64,000 bases of DNA from Pseudomonas berkeleyensis (GTDB taxonomy: Bacteria > Pseudomonadota > Gammaproteobacteria > Pseudomonadales > Pseudomonadaceae). The notes below the pieces were generated by a model. That model had not been told where the DNA came from and searched no databases. It was given only the letters and a program-made list of their open reading frames with translations. The stretch's first letter is position 1. Each line of letters starts with the position of its first letter. Both the position numbers and the translations under genes were made by a program. The stretch spans positions 2,232,001-2,296,000 of the forward strand of contig NZ_CP059139.1 in the NCBI RefSeq assembly GCF_014109765.1, read 5' to 3'. This document shows, piece by piece, positions 43,401-54,240 of this stretch.

Positions 43401-43899
43401 CATCCGCAAGATCGACAAGGAAACGCGCAACCGTTTCAAGGATACCTTCGATCAGATCAATGGCGGTTTGCAGGCACTCTTTCCAAAAGTTTTCGGTGGC
43501 GGCAACGCTTATTTGGAACTCACCGGCGAAGATTTACTCGATACCGGTGTAACCATCATGGCGCGGCCCCCGGGCAAGAAGAACAGCACCATTCATTTGC
43601 TCTCCGGTGGAGAGAAGGCGTTGACCGCTTTGGCACTGGTGTTTTCCATCTTCCAGCTCAATCCGGCGCCGTTCTGCATGTTGGACGAAGTGGATGCGCC
43701 GCTGGACGATGCCAACGTCGGTCGTTATGCGCGACTGGTCAAGGAGATGTCGGCGACGGTGCAGTTCATCTACATCACCCACAACAAGATCGCCATGGAA
43801 ATGGCCGATCAATTGATGGGGGTTACCATGCATGAGCCGGGTTGCTCGCGCCTGGTGGCGGTGGATGTCGAGGAGGCGCTGGCCATGGTGGATGCGTGA
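40411..43899 (+). CDS. smc: Chromosome segregation protein Smc
   Basis: SMC ATPase of 1162 residues that organises and compacts the chromosome. The Walker A box is [20 protein letters not shown] (about 29-48). Two long coiled-coil arms, rich in glutamate, glutamine and arginine, run from about residues 170 to 500 and 650 to 1000, around a hinge centred near residues 510-640. The C-terminal head has the ABC signature [17 protein letters not shown] and Walker B [16 protein letters not shown]. The domain order and length are normal. It starts six bases after the GntR gene and is followed by zipA after a 214-base gap that may carry the zipA promoter. Confidence 0.96.
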   Translation: [1162 protein letters not shown]

Positions 43900-44113
43900 T
43901 GGCAGAACGCTGTTAGGTTAACTGAATATAGGCAAAACCTTATGTGGCTCCCTGTGTAAAGTTGTCTTTCGTCGTGCTAGCTTATTGCCCACTTTTGTTA
44001 CACGCGGAAAACGTCAGATAGAACATGGAGTTGGCGCCGCGTTTTATAGTTGAGTTGTGATCCGGTTGATTGGATCTTTTTTTCACCAGAATTTTTAAAG
44101 GGTCGGGTATTTC

Positions 44114-44935
44114 ATGGAATTCGGTCTGCGCGAATGGCTGATCGTTATTGGCATCATCGTTATCGCTGGCATTCTTTTCGACGGCTGGCGTCGCATGCGC
44201 GGCGGCAAGGGTCGGCTCAAGTTCAAGCTGGATCGCAGTTTCGCCAATATGCCGGATGACGACAGCGATCCGGATCTGCTCAGCCCACCGCGTGTCGTCA
44301 ATCGTGATCACGAACCGCAACTGGATGAAGACGACCTGCCGTCGATGAGCGCCAAGGATCTGCCGCGCCGCACGCGCAACGAGCCGCAGCAGGGTGACCT
44401 CAATCTGGCCGTCGACGAGCCGGTACCGACCTTGCTCAACCCGGTCGATGATGAACCGCAAGAACCGAAGAAATCTGCCAAGCCGGCTGCCGATGCCACA
44501 CCGGTCGAAGAGGTGCTGGTAATCAACGTGGTGGCGCGTGACGAGATTGGTTTCAAGGGGCCGGCCCTGCTGCAGAACATCCTCGAGAGCGGCCTGCGTT
44601 TCGGCGAAATGGACATCTTCCATCGCCACGAGAGCATGGCCGGTAATGGCGAGGTGCTGTTCTCCATGGCCAACGCGCTCAAGCCTGGCACTTTCGATCT
44701 CGACGATATCGAAGGTTTCAGTACCCGCGCCGTGAGCTTCTTCCTCAGCCTGCCTGGCCCGCGTCATCCCAAGCAGGCCTTCGACGTGATGGTCGCCGCC
44801 GCGCGCAAACTGGCTCATGAGCTGGGTGGCGAGCTGAAGGACGACCAGCGCAGCGTGATGACCGCGCAGACCATCGAACACTACCGCCAGCGCATCGTCG
44901 AGTTCGAACGCCGGCAACTGACACAGAAACGCTGA
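44114..44935 (+). CDS. zipA: Cell division protein ZipA
   Basis: Bitopic division protein of 273 residues that tethers FtsZ to the membrane. The N-terminal membrane helix is [18 protein letters not shown] (about 8-25), followed by a basic stretch and an acidic/proline-rich linker. The C-terminal FtsZ-binding domain (about 135-265) includes [20 protein letters not shown] and [20 protein letters not shown]. The gene sits between smc and ligA as in other pseudomonads. It has its own upstream AT-richer region. A terminator with a GAGCAGCC stem follows the stop. Confidence 0.94.
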   Translation: MEFGLREWLIVIGIIVIAGILFDGWRRMRGGKGRLKFKLDRSFANMPDDDSDPDLLSPPRVVNRDHEPQLDEDDLPSMSAKDLPRRTRNEPQQGDLNLAVDEPVPTLLNPVDDEPQEPKKSAKPAADATPVEEVLVINVVARDEIGFKGPALLQNILESGLRFGEMDIFHRHESMAGNGEVLFSMANALKPGTFDLDDIEGFSTRAVSFFLSLPGPRHPKQAFDVMVAAARKLAHELGGELKDDQRSVMTAQTIEHYRQRIVEFERRQLTQKR

Positions 44936-47356
<2,421 letters not shown>

Positions 47357-47385
47357 ACGATAGCGCCTGGGGGGCTTCGTGCGCG

Positions 47386-48048
47386 TTAGTGTTTGGCGCC
47401 GATCTTCTCCAGCGTGCGCAGTTCGCGCGGCAGCACCTGCTGTACGGAGGCGCTCGCCTTGATGCGCTGATAGTGGGCAAACAGCTTCGGCCAGCGAGCG
47501 GCGTCCAGGTTTTCGCCGCCGTGTTCCATGTTGATCAATTGGCTGGCCAATGCCAGGTCGGCCATGGATAGTTGTTGGCCGAGAAAGTAGGGCTCATTGC
47601 CCAGGCTCGCTTCGAAGTAATCGAAGTGGTTGGGCAGCTTGTCCTTGAGCGCCTGCTGCACCTTGTCCTCGTCGCAGGGCAGGCCCATGGTGGCTTTCAG
47701 TACGCGGTTACGGAACACGGTAAAGGTGCATAGCGGCGCCAGCTCGTAGTCGGCGTACTTCTCCAGCCAGCGTACCTTGGCCCGTTGTTCGGCACCTTCG
47801 CCGTACAGCGACGGGCGTTCAGGGTAGCGTTCTTCCAGGTACTGACAGATGACGCTGGAGTCGGCGAGCGTGAGGTCACCGTCGCGAAAGGCGGGAATAC
47901 GGCCTAGCGGGTTGAGTTCACGGTACCAGTCGGGCTGGCCGAAGGGCATGACCACTTCGAGTTGGTAGTCCAGGCCCTTCTCGATCAGGCACAGGCAGAG
48001 TTTGCGAACGAAAGGGGAGAGTGGCGCTCCATAAACGGTCAGGCTCAT
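47386..48048 (-). CDS. Glutathione S-transferase family protein
   Basis: A 220-residue GST-fold protein. The N-terminal thioredoxin-like domain has TVYGAPLSPFVRKLCLCLIE, with Ser9 and Cys16 near the usual active-site position, and the cis-proline and glutamate/serine pair is in RIPAFRDGDLTLADSSVICQYLEE (spread over about 52-75). The C-terminal half is all helical. It is leftward, convergent with ligA, and probably independent. Its substrate is unknown; the sequence looks like a beta/theta-type soil-bacterial GST rather than a maleylacetoacetate isomerase. Confidence 0.9.
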   Translation of the reverse strand: MSLTVYGAPLSPFVRKLCLCLIEKGLDYQLEVVMPFGQPDWYRELNPLGRIPAFRDGDLTLADSSVICQYLEERYPERPSLYGEGAEQRAKVRWLEKYADYELAPLCTFTVFRNRVLKATMGLPCDEDKVQQALKDKLPNHFDYFEASLGNEPYFLGQQLSMADLALASQLINMEHGGENLDAARWPKLFAHYQRIKASASVQQVLPRELRTLEKIGAKH

Positions 48049-48089
48049 TGCAACTCCTGTCAGGCTGGCAGGCGCCGGACGCCTGTGGC

Positions 48090-48857
48090 TCAGTCGTAAA
48101 TGTTCTTCTTCTTCCAGTCTTCGTCTTCCAGGCTCTTCAGCCCTTCGGTCAGCTCACTGCTTTCCGCGGCTGAGGGCGCAGTGCTGTTGAGCACCATGGC
48201 GTTGGCGCGTGCCAGTTGGTCTTCGAAGCGCTTGAGCTGCGCCTGGTACTGCGCTACATCGGGTTGTTTGCGCAGGTATTGCACGCCACGTTCGAAGGCC
48301 AGGCGTGCCTGGCCAGGGTGATTCTGTTGCAGGGCCGTCTGGCCCAGCGTGCTGAAGAATTCGATATGCACCAGCACCAGCATCTGGCGGATCTGCTTGA
48401 TCCAGTGCTTGCCCTCGCTGGCCGGCAGCAGGTTGCCTTGTACCGAGCCGGTGATCAGGGCATGGAGGTTTTCCAGCAGGAAACGCACTTCTTTGGCCTT
48501 GGCTTCGTTGGCGATGGCTGTCGGAGGGTTTTTCACCGGGATGGATTCGCCCTGGGCGACTTGACCCCGAAGGGCTTCGATATCGTTCTTGAGCGTGGCG
48601 TTCTGCTTGTCCAGTGGCAGCAGGCGTTCGCTGACCTGCAATTGCAGCTGACTCAATAGCAGCTTCAACTGAGGCGTCATCAACTGGCCGGGCATGCGCT
48701 CGGAAACGTCCTGGCAGCGGCGGATGCGATCGAGCAGATCGGCGCGCTGGCGGGCCTTGTCCAGCTTGCTGTTTTCGACGGCGTGGTTGATGTAGGCAAT
48801 TACCATCAACAGGGCGATGCCACCGACGATCAGCAGGGTTATCACGAGTGGGGACAC
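48090..48857 (-). CDS. Single-span membrane protein of unknown function
   Basis: A protein of about 255 residues with one N-terminal membrane helix (VITLLIVGGIALLMVIAYI) and a soluble, highly charged helical part. It contains LDKARQRADLLDRIRRCQDV, a leucine/glutamine-rich region that may be a coiled coil (about 60-100), and a TPR-like pair of helices near LGQTALQQNHPGQARLAFERG. The GTG at 48857 has gagagg in the right place; the longer GTG start at 48878 does not. It sits between a GST gene and the tRNA cluster. I do not recognise a named family. Confidence 0.75.
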   Translation of the reverse strand: MSPLVITLLIVGGIALLMVIAYINHAVENSKLDKARQRADLLDRIRRCQDVSERMPGQLMTPQLKLLLSQLQLQVSERLLPLDKQNATLKNDIEALRGQVAQGESIPVKNPPTAIANEAKAKEVRFLLENLHALITGSVQGNLLPASEGKHWIKQIRQMLVLVHIEFFSTLGQTALQQNHPGQARLAFERGVQYLRKQPDVAQYQAQLKRFEDQLARANAMVLNSTAPSAAESSELTEGLKSLEDEDWKKKNIYD

Positions 48858-48971
48858 AGCTTGAGACCTCTCGAGCACTGATTTTCGTCCGAGTGTAGTG
48901 GCTTGACCGCGAGGCTCCTAGTGCCATGTCAATTTATGAGCTGAAGTCTTTGATTTTAAAAATTTTTTAGA

Positions 48972-48990
48972 GAGAGGTTGACGACCTCTC
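48972..48990. promoter_or_regulatory. Perfect dyad over the -35 box of the tRNA promoter
   Basis: gagaggt-tgacg-acctctc is a seven-base perfect inverted repeat whose centre is the TTGACG -35 element (48978-48983). It suggests a DNA-binding protein site or a stem in the upstream region. Confidence 0.45.
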
Positions 48991-49006
48991 AAAGCCTCCA
49001 TAGAAT
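48978..49006 (+). promoter_or_regulatory. Sigma-70 promoter of the tRNA operon
   Basis: TTGACG (48978-48983) and TAGAAT (49001-49006) are 17 bases apart and followed by a GC-rich discriminator (gcgcgcc), the usual form of stringently controlled stable-RNA promoters. It drives the four tRNA genes downstream. Confidence 0.8.
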
Positions 49007-49078
49007 GCGCGCCACTTCCAGCGCAATGCTACAAACAGAGCGAAGGAAGCCGGAAAGTTGCTTGATGTTCCGGGGTGT

Positions 49079-49154
49079 GTCCCCTTCGTCTAGTGGCCTA
49101 GGACACCGCCCTTTCACGGCGGTAACAGGGGTTCGAGTCCCCTAGGGGACGCCA
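49079..49154 (+). tRNA. tRNA-Glu (UUC), copy 1
   Basis: 76 nt with a seven-base acceptor stem (gtcccct / aggggac), T-loop ttcgagt and encoded CCA. The anticodon loop ctttcac carries UUC. It is almost identical to copy 2 at 49291. Confidence 0.97.
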
Positions 49155-49169
49155 CTTTCAAGCTGTAAT

Positions 49170-49245
<76 letters not shown>

Positions 49246-49290
49246 GATTTTCGAAATGCTGCTTCGGCAGGGTTTCAAATTAAGTTCCAG

Positions 49291-49366
49291 GTCCCCTTCG
49301 TCTAGTGGCCTAGGACACCGCCCTTTCACGGCGGTAACAGGGGTTCGAGTCCCCTAGGGGACGCCA
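49291..49366 (+). tRNA. tRNA-Glu (UUC), copy 2
   Basis: Same sequence as copy 1: gtcccct acceptor, UUC anticodon and encoded CCA. It begins the second Glu-Gly cassette of a tandem duplication. Confidence 0.97.
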
Positions 49367-49380
49367 TTTCAAGTTGTACT

Positions 49381-49456
<76 letters not shown>

Positions 49457-49459
49457 AAT

Positions 49460-49497
49460 AAACGAAAACGCCGCTCAATCGAGCGGCGTTTTCGTTT
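49460..49497 (+). terminator. Terminator of the tRNA operon
   Basis: aaacgaaaacgccgctc and gagcggcgttttcgttt are 17-base perfect inverted arms with a four-base loop; the A/T tails allow action in both directions. Confidence 0.92.
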
Positions 49498-49516
49498 CTG
49501 CCGTTTGTACAGGCAT

Positions 49517-49559
49517 AAAACAAAAGGCCCGCCGGTTTACCGTGCGGGCCTTTTGTTTA
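49517..49559. terminator. Bidirectional terminator after the PA2817-family gene
   Basis: aaacaaaaggcccgc and gcgggccttttgttt arms with an 11-base loop, nine bases beyond the stop of the leftward gene at 49568. It ends that gene and can back up the tRNA terminator. Confidence 0.88.
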
Positions 49560-49567
49560 TTGGCCGA

Positions 49568-49975
49568 TCAGTGCTTGGAGCCGTCGGTGGGCAGTGCCAG
49601 CAGCTGTTTTTCCTGATTCCAGTCGAAGGGCTCGTCGTTTTCCTCGGCTTCGAAGCGACGCTCGTCGAGTGCCTGGTACAGGGCGATTTCCTCGTCTGGC
49701 ATGAAGTGCAGGCAGTCGCCGCCGAAGAACCACAGCAGGTCACGCGGTACCAGGTGGGCGATCTGTGGGTAGCGGTGGAACACCTGGCTGATCAGATCCT
49801 GGCCCAGGTACTGGCTGGACACCGGATCGCGCGGCAGTTCGGCAAGCAGTTCGTCGTAGCGCTCGATGAACAGGGCGTGGCTGTCGTCGAGCACCTGTTC
49901 GGCTTCGCCCAGGGCGACGAGGATGCCGCGCAGGTGGTTGAGCAGGGCGAGGTGGTGTTCGAGATGGCTGGCCAT
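49568..49975 (-). CDS. PA2817-family protein
   Basis: A 135-residue soluble protein of a pseudomonad family known by the PAO1 locus name PA2817. It begins MASHLEHHLALLNHLRGILV and contains IAHLVPRDLLWFFGGDCLHF (about 72-91) and DEEIALYQALDERRFEAEE. No domain of known function is visible to me. It is usually beside fadE and the Glu/Gly tRNA cluster in Pseudomonas, as here. The start has a ttcaggaaaccgcacc leader with gga. The upstream region holds an eroded REP pair, and a bidirectional terminator follows it. Confidence 0.8.
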   Translation of the reverse strand: MASHLEHHLALLNHLRGILVALGEAEQVLDDSHALFIERYDELLAELPRDPVSSQYLGQDLISQVFHRYPQIAHLVPRDLLWFFGGDCLHFMPDEEIALYQALDERRFEAEENDEPFDWNQEKQLLALPTDGSKH

Positions 49976-50055
49976 GGTGCGGTTTCCTGAAGGGTAAAAC
50001 GGGCGCAGGAGTATAGAGTTCCTGGCGCCCGCTGTCCCGTTTGGCTGGCCTTCGT

Positions 50056-50157
50056 GTAGGAGTGGCTTTCGGCTCGGGCATCCTGCTTCGCTCTACCTCC
50101 TGCATCCCTGCAGTCGTAGTCGCGATACAAGAAACTTGCGGCTGAAGCCTCTCCCAC
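50056..50157. repeat. Degenerate REP pair (gtaggag type)
   Basis: Starts gtaggagtggctttcggctcg and ends gcggctgaagcctctcccac in the inverse direction, with about 60 bases between. These match the common pseudomonad GTAGGAGCGGCTTCAGCCGC-type REP. It lies between fadE and the PA2817-family gene. Confidence 0.6.
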
Positions 50158-50169
50158 GATCGCTTCGCG

Positions 50170-52617
50170 TTAACGCACTTTGCCGCTCTCCAGCGTGAGC
50201 TCTTCCTTGGCGAAGTCGTCGACATCGATTACCCGGCGCCGCGCTGCTTCGGCCGCTTGCAGGCGTTGACCCTGTTCGCTGTCGAGGATGCCGGCGGCAA
50301 TCGCCGCTTCGATGGCGTCCTGGCCTGGGGTCGGTTGCAGACTGCCGTCCTTGAGCGCCTGGTGCAGGCGTTTACGTGCATCCTGGCTGGCCTGTACCAG
50401 GTTCAGCGCATGCTGCAGGGCGCCAACCGAATCCTGATCGGCCTGCGGGCGATAGCAGCCTTCCAGCACCGATTCCAGGGCTGGGTCGCCGGCCTGGCGA
50501 CCGATGATCGCGGCCACCTCGGCGTCCAGTTCGTCGCTCGGGCCTTGATGGCGGCGACCCAGCGGGAACACCAGCACTTTCAGCAGGCAACCGAACAGGC
50601 GGTTGGGAAAGTTGCTCAGCAGGTCATCGAGTGCTTGCTCGGCGTGGTAGAGGTTTTCCTCCATGGCCCAGCGCAGCAGCGGACGAATGGCTTCTGGGTA
50701 GTCCAGGTCGTGGTAGCGCTTGAGCGCAGCCGAGCCCAGGTAGAGGTGGCTGAGCACGTCACCGAGGCGCGCGGACAGGCGCTCGCGGCGCTTCAGGTCG
50801 CCGCCGAGCAGCATCATGCTGCTGTCGGCGCACAGGGCGAATGCCGCGGCCAGGCGGTTGAGCGCGCGGTAGTAAGGCTGGCTGAGGTCGTCGCCGGGCA
50901 CCTGGCCCAGGCGATTCAGCGTCAGGCCGAGAAGGAAGCTGCTTGCGGCGTTGCCGACGGCGAAGCCGATATGGCTCATCAGCAGCGAGTCGAACTCGGC
51001 CAGTGCCTGATCCTTGTCGTCACGATCGGCCAGGGCCATTTCCTTGAGCACGTAGGGATGGCAGCGGATGGCGCCCTGGCCGAAGATCATCAGGTTGCGC
51101 GAGAGGATGTTGGCGCCCTCGACGGTGATGAAGATCGGTGCACCCTGCCAGGAGCGGGCCAGGTAGTTGTTCGGGCCCATGATGATGCCCTTGCCGCCAT
51201 GCACGTCCATGGCGTGGCCGATGCACTCGCGGCCGCGTTCGGTCAGGTGGTACTTGAGGATTGCCGACAGCACCGAGGGTTTCTCGCCCAGGTCGACGGC
51301 GTTGGCAGTGAGGATGCGCGCGCTGTCCATCAGCCAGGCGTTGCCGCCGATGCGTGCCAGGGCCTCCTGGATACCCTCGAAGGCGGCCAGCGGTACGTTG
51401 AATTGCTCACGCAGCTGGGCGTACTGGCCGGTGGCGAGGCTGGTGAACTTGGCGGCGCCGGTACCGACTGCCGGCAGGGAGATGGAGCGGCCGACCGACA
51501 GGCAGTTCATCAGCATCATCCAGCCCTTGCCCAGGTATTCCTGGCCACCGATCAGGTACTCCAGCGGAATGAACACGTCCTTGCCCGAGTTTGGCCCGTT
51601 CATGAACGCCGCGCCTAGTGGCAGGTGGCGGCGGCCAATTTCCACGCCGGGTGTATCGGTGGGGATCAGCGCCAGGCTGATGCCCAGGTCTTCCTTGTCG
51701 CCCAGCAGGTGATCCGGGTCGTAGGCCTTGAAGGCCAGGCCGAGCAGGGTGGCCACCGGGCCGAGGGTGATGTAGCGCTTTTCCCAATTCAGGCGCAGGC
51801 CGATCACTTCCTCGCCGTTGTACTGGCCTTTGCAGATGATCCCGGTGTCCGGCATGGCGCCAGCGTCGGAGCCAGCCAGCGGGCCGGTGAGGGCGAAGCA
51901 GGGGATGTCATCGCCGCGTGCCAGGCGTGGCAGGTAATGGTTGCGCTGTTCTTCGGTACCGTAGTGCAGCAGCAATTCGGCCGGGCCGAGGGAGTTGGGC
52001 ACCATCACGGTGGAGGCCAGGTCACCGCTGCGGGTGGCCAGTTTCATCGCCACCTGCGAGTGGGCGTAGGCCGAGAAGCCCTTGCCGCCGTACTCCTTGG
52101 GAATGATCAGGGCGAAGAAACCATGCTGCTTGATGTGCTCCCAGGCCTTCTCCGGCAGATCCATCTGCTGGCCAACCTGCCAGTCACTGATCATCGCGCA
52201 GAGTTCTTCGGTGGGGCCGTCGATGAACGCCTGTTCTTCTTCGGTCAGCTTGGCCTTGGGGTAGGCCAGCAGCTTGTCCCAGTCGGGCTTGCCGCTGAAC
52301 AACTCGCCATCCCACCACACGGTGCCGGCTTCGATGGCGTCGCGTTCGGTGGCCGACATCGGCGGCAGTACGCGCTGGAACCAGGCGAACAGAGGGCTGG
52401 TGAACAGTTGCCGGCGCAGATCACCGAGCAGGATGAACGCCGCTACGGCGCCGGTGACGATCCATAGCAGCAGTTGCAGCCAGCCCGGCACCGGGCTGAA
52501 CAGCGCCATGGCCAGCAAGTAGGCTGCGGTGATGCCGAGGGCGGGTAGGGCGGCGGTACGGCTATGGGCCAGGTAGGCGACCCCGAGCAGCAGAACCAGC
52601 AACCAGATGACGAGCAT
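50170..52617 (-). CDS. fadE: Acyl-CoA dehydrogenase FadE
   Basis: FAD enzyme of 815 residues that carries out the first step of fatty acid beta-oxidation. The N-terminus has two or three membrane helices (LVIWLLVLLLGVAYLAH, then LGITAAYLLAMALF), followed by the acyl-CoA dehydrogenase core with PEKAWEHIKQHGFFALIIPK, the flavin-contact block ALTGPLAGSDAGAMPDTGII, and VEGANILSRNLMIFGQGAIR. The C-terminal 200 residues are the FadE-specific extension. The start is set at 52617 because ggagga lies six bases upstream; longer starts up to 52716 are not supported. It is a single gene. Confidence 0.95.
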   Translation of the reverse strand: MLVIWLLVLLLGVAYLAHSRTAALPALGITAAYLLAMALFSPVPGWLQLLLWIVTGAVAAFILLGDLRRQLFTSPLFAWFQRVLPPMSATERDAIEAGTVWWDGELFSGKPDWDKLLAYPKAKLTEEEQAFIDGPTEELCAMISDWQVGQQMDLPEKAWEHIKQHGFFALIIPKEYGGKGFSAYAHSQVAMKLATRSGDLASTVMVPNSLGPAELLLHYGTEEQRNHYLPRLARGDDIPCFALTGPLAGSDAGAMPDTGIICKGQYNGEEVIGLRLNWEKRYITLGPVATLLGLAFKAYDPDHLLGDKEDLGISLALIPTDTPGVEIGRRHLPLGAAFMNGPNSGKDVFIPLEYLIGGQEYLGKGWMMLMNCLSVGRSISLPAVGTGAAKFTSLATGQYAQLREQFNVPLAAFEGIQEALARIGGNAWLMDSARILTANAVDLGEKPSVLSAILKYHLTERGRECIGHAMDVHGGKGIIMGPNNYLARSWQGAPIFITVEGANILSRNLMIFGQGAIRCHPYVLKEMALADRDDKDQALAEFDSLLMSHIGFAVGNAASSFLLGLTLNRLGQVPGDDLSQPYYRALNRLAAAFALCADSSMMLLGGDLKRRERLSARLGDVLSHLYLGSAALKRYHDLDYPEAIRPLLRWAMEENLYHAEQALDDLLSNFPNRLFGCLLKVLVFPLGRRHQGPSDELDAEVAAIIGRQAGDPALESVLEGCYRPQADQDSVGALQHALNLVQASQDARKRLHQALKDGSLQPTPGQDAIEAAIAAGILDSEQGQRLQAAEAARRRVIDVDDFAKEELTLESGKVR

Positions 52618-52757
52618 GTGCATTCCTCCATGATTCGAGCGGGCGACGCCCCGAGCATAGCCATAAATGGCGGCAGGGGCGGTGAGCTTGGCCGGATCGT
52701 CGTGAACGTGGCGCAATCGGCAGGTTTAGACTGAAGCGAACTTCAGGAGTACCCGTC

Positions 52758-53429
52758 ATGCAGACCTATCTACGTCCCGGCCGCTTCATTGACAGTGACC
52801 ATCCCGCGGTAGTCGAGTTCGCCGAACGTTGGCGTGGTGCATCACGAGAACCGACCAGTCAGGCCGTGGCCTTGTATCTGGCGGTGCGTGACGAGGTTCG
52901 CTACAACCCCTATGCCTTCAGCCTCGACGCGCAGACATTGAAGGCCAGCCACGCGCTGGCGGCAGGTGAGTCCTACTGCGTGCCCAAGGCCAATCTGCTT
53001 GCCGCCTGTGCTAGGCATTGCGGCATTCCCGCGCGTATCGGCCTGGCCGACGTGCGCAATCACCTGTCGACGCCACGTCTGCTGGAGTTGCTACGCAGCG
53101 AAGTGTTCGCCATGCACGGCTATACCGAGCTGTATCTGGATGGGCGCTGGGTCAAGGCCACACCGGCGTTCAACGAGGCACTGTGCCGGGTGTTCAAAGT
53201 GACGCCGCTGGAGTTCGACGGTGTGCATGACAGCGTCTTCCATCCCTACAACGACAGGGGTGAGCGCTACATGGAGTACCTGCATGACCACGGCCAGTTC
53301 GAGGATCTGCCGGAACAGTTGTTCTTCGCGCACCTGCGCGATTGCTACCCGCATCTGTTCGAGACGGATGCGGTCTTGGTGAGCGGTGATCTTCATGACG
53401 AGGCTGCTGCCGCCGTAACAACGCAGTAG
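52758..53429 (+). CDS. Transglutaminase-like cysteine protease fold protein
   Basis: A 223-residue protein with a transglutaminase-like core. The candidate nucleophile is Cys74 in AGESYCVPKANLLAA and the histidine is His120 in VFAMHGYTELYLDGRWVK. The third triad position, usually an Asp in a WxxxDP motif, reads WVKATPAFN, so the classic Asp is absent. The N-terminal region YLRPGRFIDSDHPAVVEFA and the later PLEFDGVHDSVFHPYND belong to a common bacterial family of unknown role. It starts behind ttcaggagtaccc, 140 bases from the divergent fadE. Confidence 0.85.
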   Translation: MQTYLRPGRFIDSDHPAVVEFAERWRGASREPTSQAVALYLAVRDEVRYNPYAFSLDAQTLKASHALAAGESYCVPKANLLAACARHCGIPARIGLADVRNHLSTPRLLELLRSEVFAMHGYTELYLDGRWVKATPAFNEALCRVFKVTPLEFDGVHDSVFHPYNDRGERYMEYLHDHGQFEDLPEQLFFAHLRDCYPHLFETDAVLVSGDLHDEAAAAVTTQ

Positions 53430-53595
53430 GCTGGCGCCTCCTCGCTGTGTTGGGCTTCGCGCCTTGGCCCAGGCATGCATTCGTCCATCCGCCACCCCGC
53501 TCTGGTCGATATGCGTTATCAACGCAAATCCTTGGCCAAGCAGGGGGGGATTGCCTCTAGAATCGACGCCTCGTGAAATGACAGGACAATCACAG

Positions 53596-54216
53596 ATGCT
53601 GAAAATCTGGGGCCGCAAGAATTCGTCCAACGTGAGAAAGGCGCTCTGGGCCGCCGAGGAGGTCGGTGTCGCTTACGAGGCGATCGATGCCGGGGGCGCT
53701 TTCGGACTGGTCAACGATCTCGAATACCGGGCGAAGAACCCCAACGGCCTGGTGCCGCTGGTAGAGGATGGCGAACTGGTGCTCTGGGAGTCCAACGCCA
53801 TCGTCCGCTACCTTGCCGCGCGTTATTCCGCGGGCAATCTCTATCCCGAGAATCCGGCGCTGCGTGCCCGCGGCGACAAGTGGATGGACTGGACCACCTC
53901 CGCCTTCGCCCCGGTCTTCCGCGACCTGTTCTGGGGCACCCTGCGCACGCCTCCGGCAGAGCGCGACCCGGCAAAGATCGCCGCCGCCCTGGCCCGTTGT
54001 GGCGAGCTGCTGGCTATGCCCGAACGGGCGCTGGCCGAGCAACCCTTCCTGTCTGGCGAGCGCTTCGCCATGGGTGACATCCCTCTGGGCAGTTTCGTCT
54101 ACGCCTGGTTCGAGATGCCCATCCAGCGCCCCGAGTTGCCGGCTCTGCAAGCCTGGTATGGGCGTCTGAAGGAGCGTCCGGCCTACTGCAAGGCGGTGAT
54201 GACCGCGCTGACCTGA
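53596..54216 (+). CDS. Glutathione S-transferase family protein
   Basis: A 206-residue GST. It opens with LKIWGRKNSSNVRKALWAAEE, where the tyrosine/serine/asparagine activating position is the SSN motif (Ser10-Ser11-Asn12), followed by NPNGLVPLVEDGELVLWESNAIVR in segments, giving the glutathione-contacting VPL and ES residues. The C-terminal helical domain runs from about 85 to 200. The SSNV motif is common in proteobacterial GST groups related to theta/beta classes. ATG 53596 is chosen as the first codon that starts the thioredoxin fold. It precedes the ABC exporter but a hairpin separates them. Confidence 0.9.
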   Translation: MLKIWGRKNSSNVRKALWAAEEVGVAYEAIDAGGAFGLVNDLEYRAKNPNGLVPLVEDGELVLWESNAIVRYLAARYSAGNLYPENPALRARGDKWMDWTTSAFAPVFRDLFWGTLRTPPAERDPAKIAAALARCGELLAMPERALAEQPFLSGERFAMGDIPLGSFVYAWFEMPIQRPELPALQAWYGRLKERPAYCKAVMTALT

Positions 54217-54240
54217 TGATAGGCTCAACCCATCTAGTGG

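Noticed and set aside
50257..51618. A 453-codon plus-strand frame opposite fadE
   Set aside because: Antisense shadow of an intact acyl-CoA dehydrogenase with no recognisable motif.
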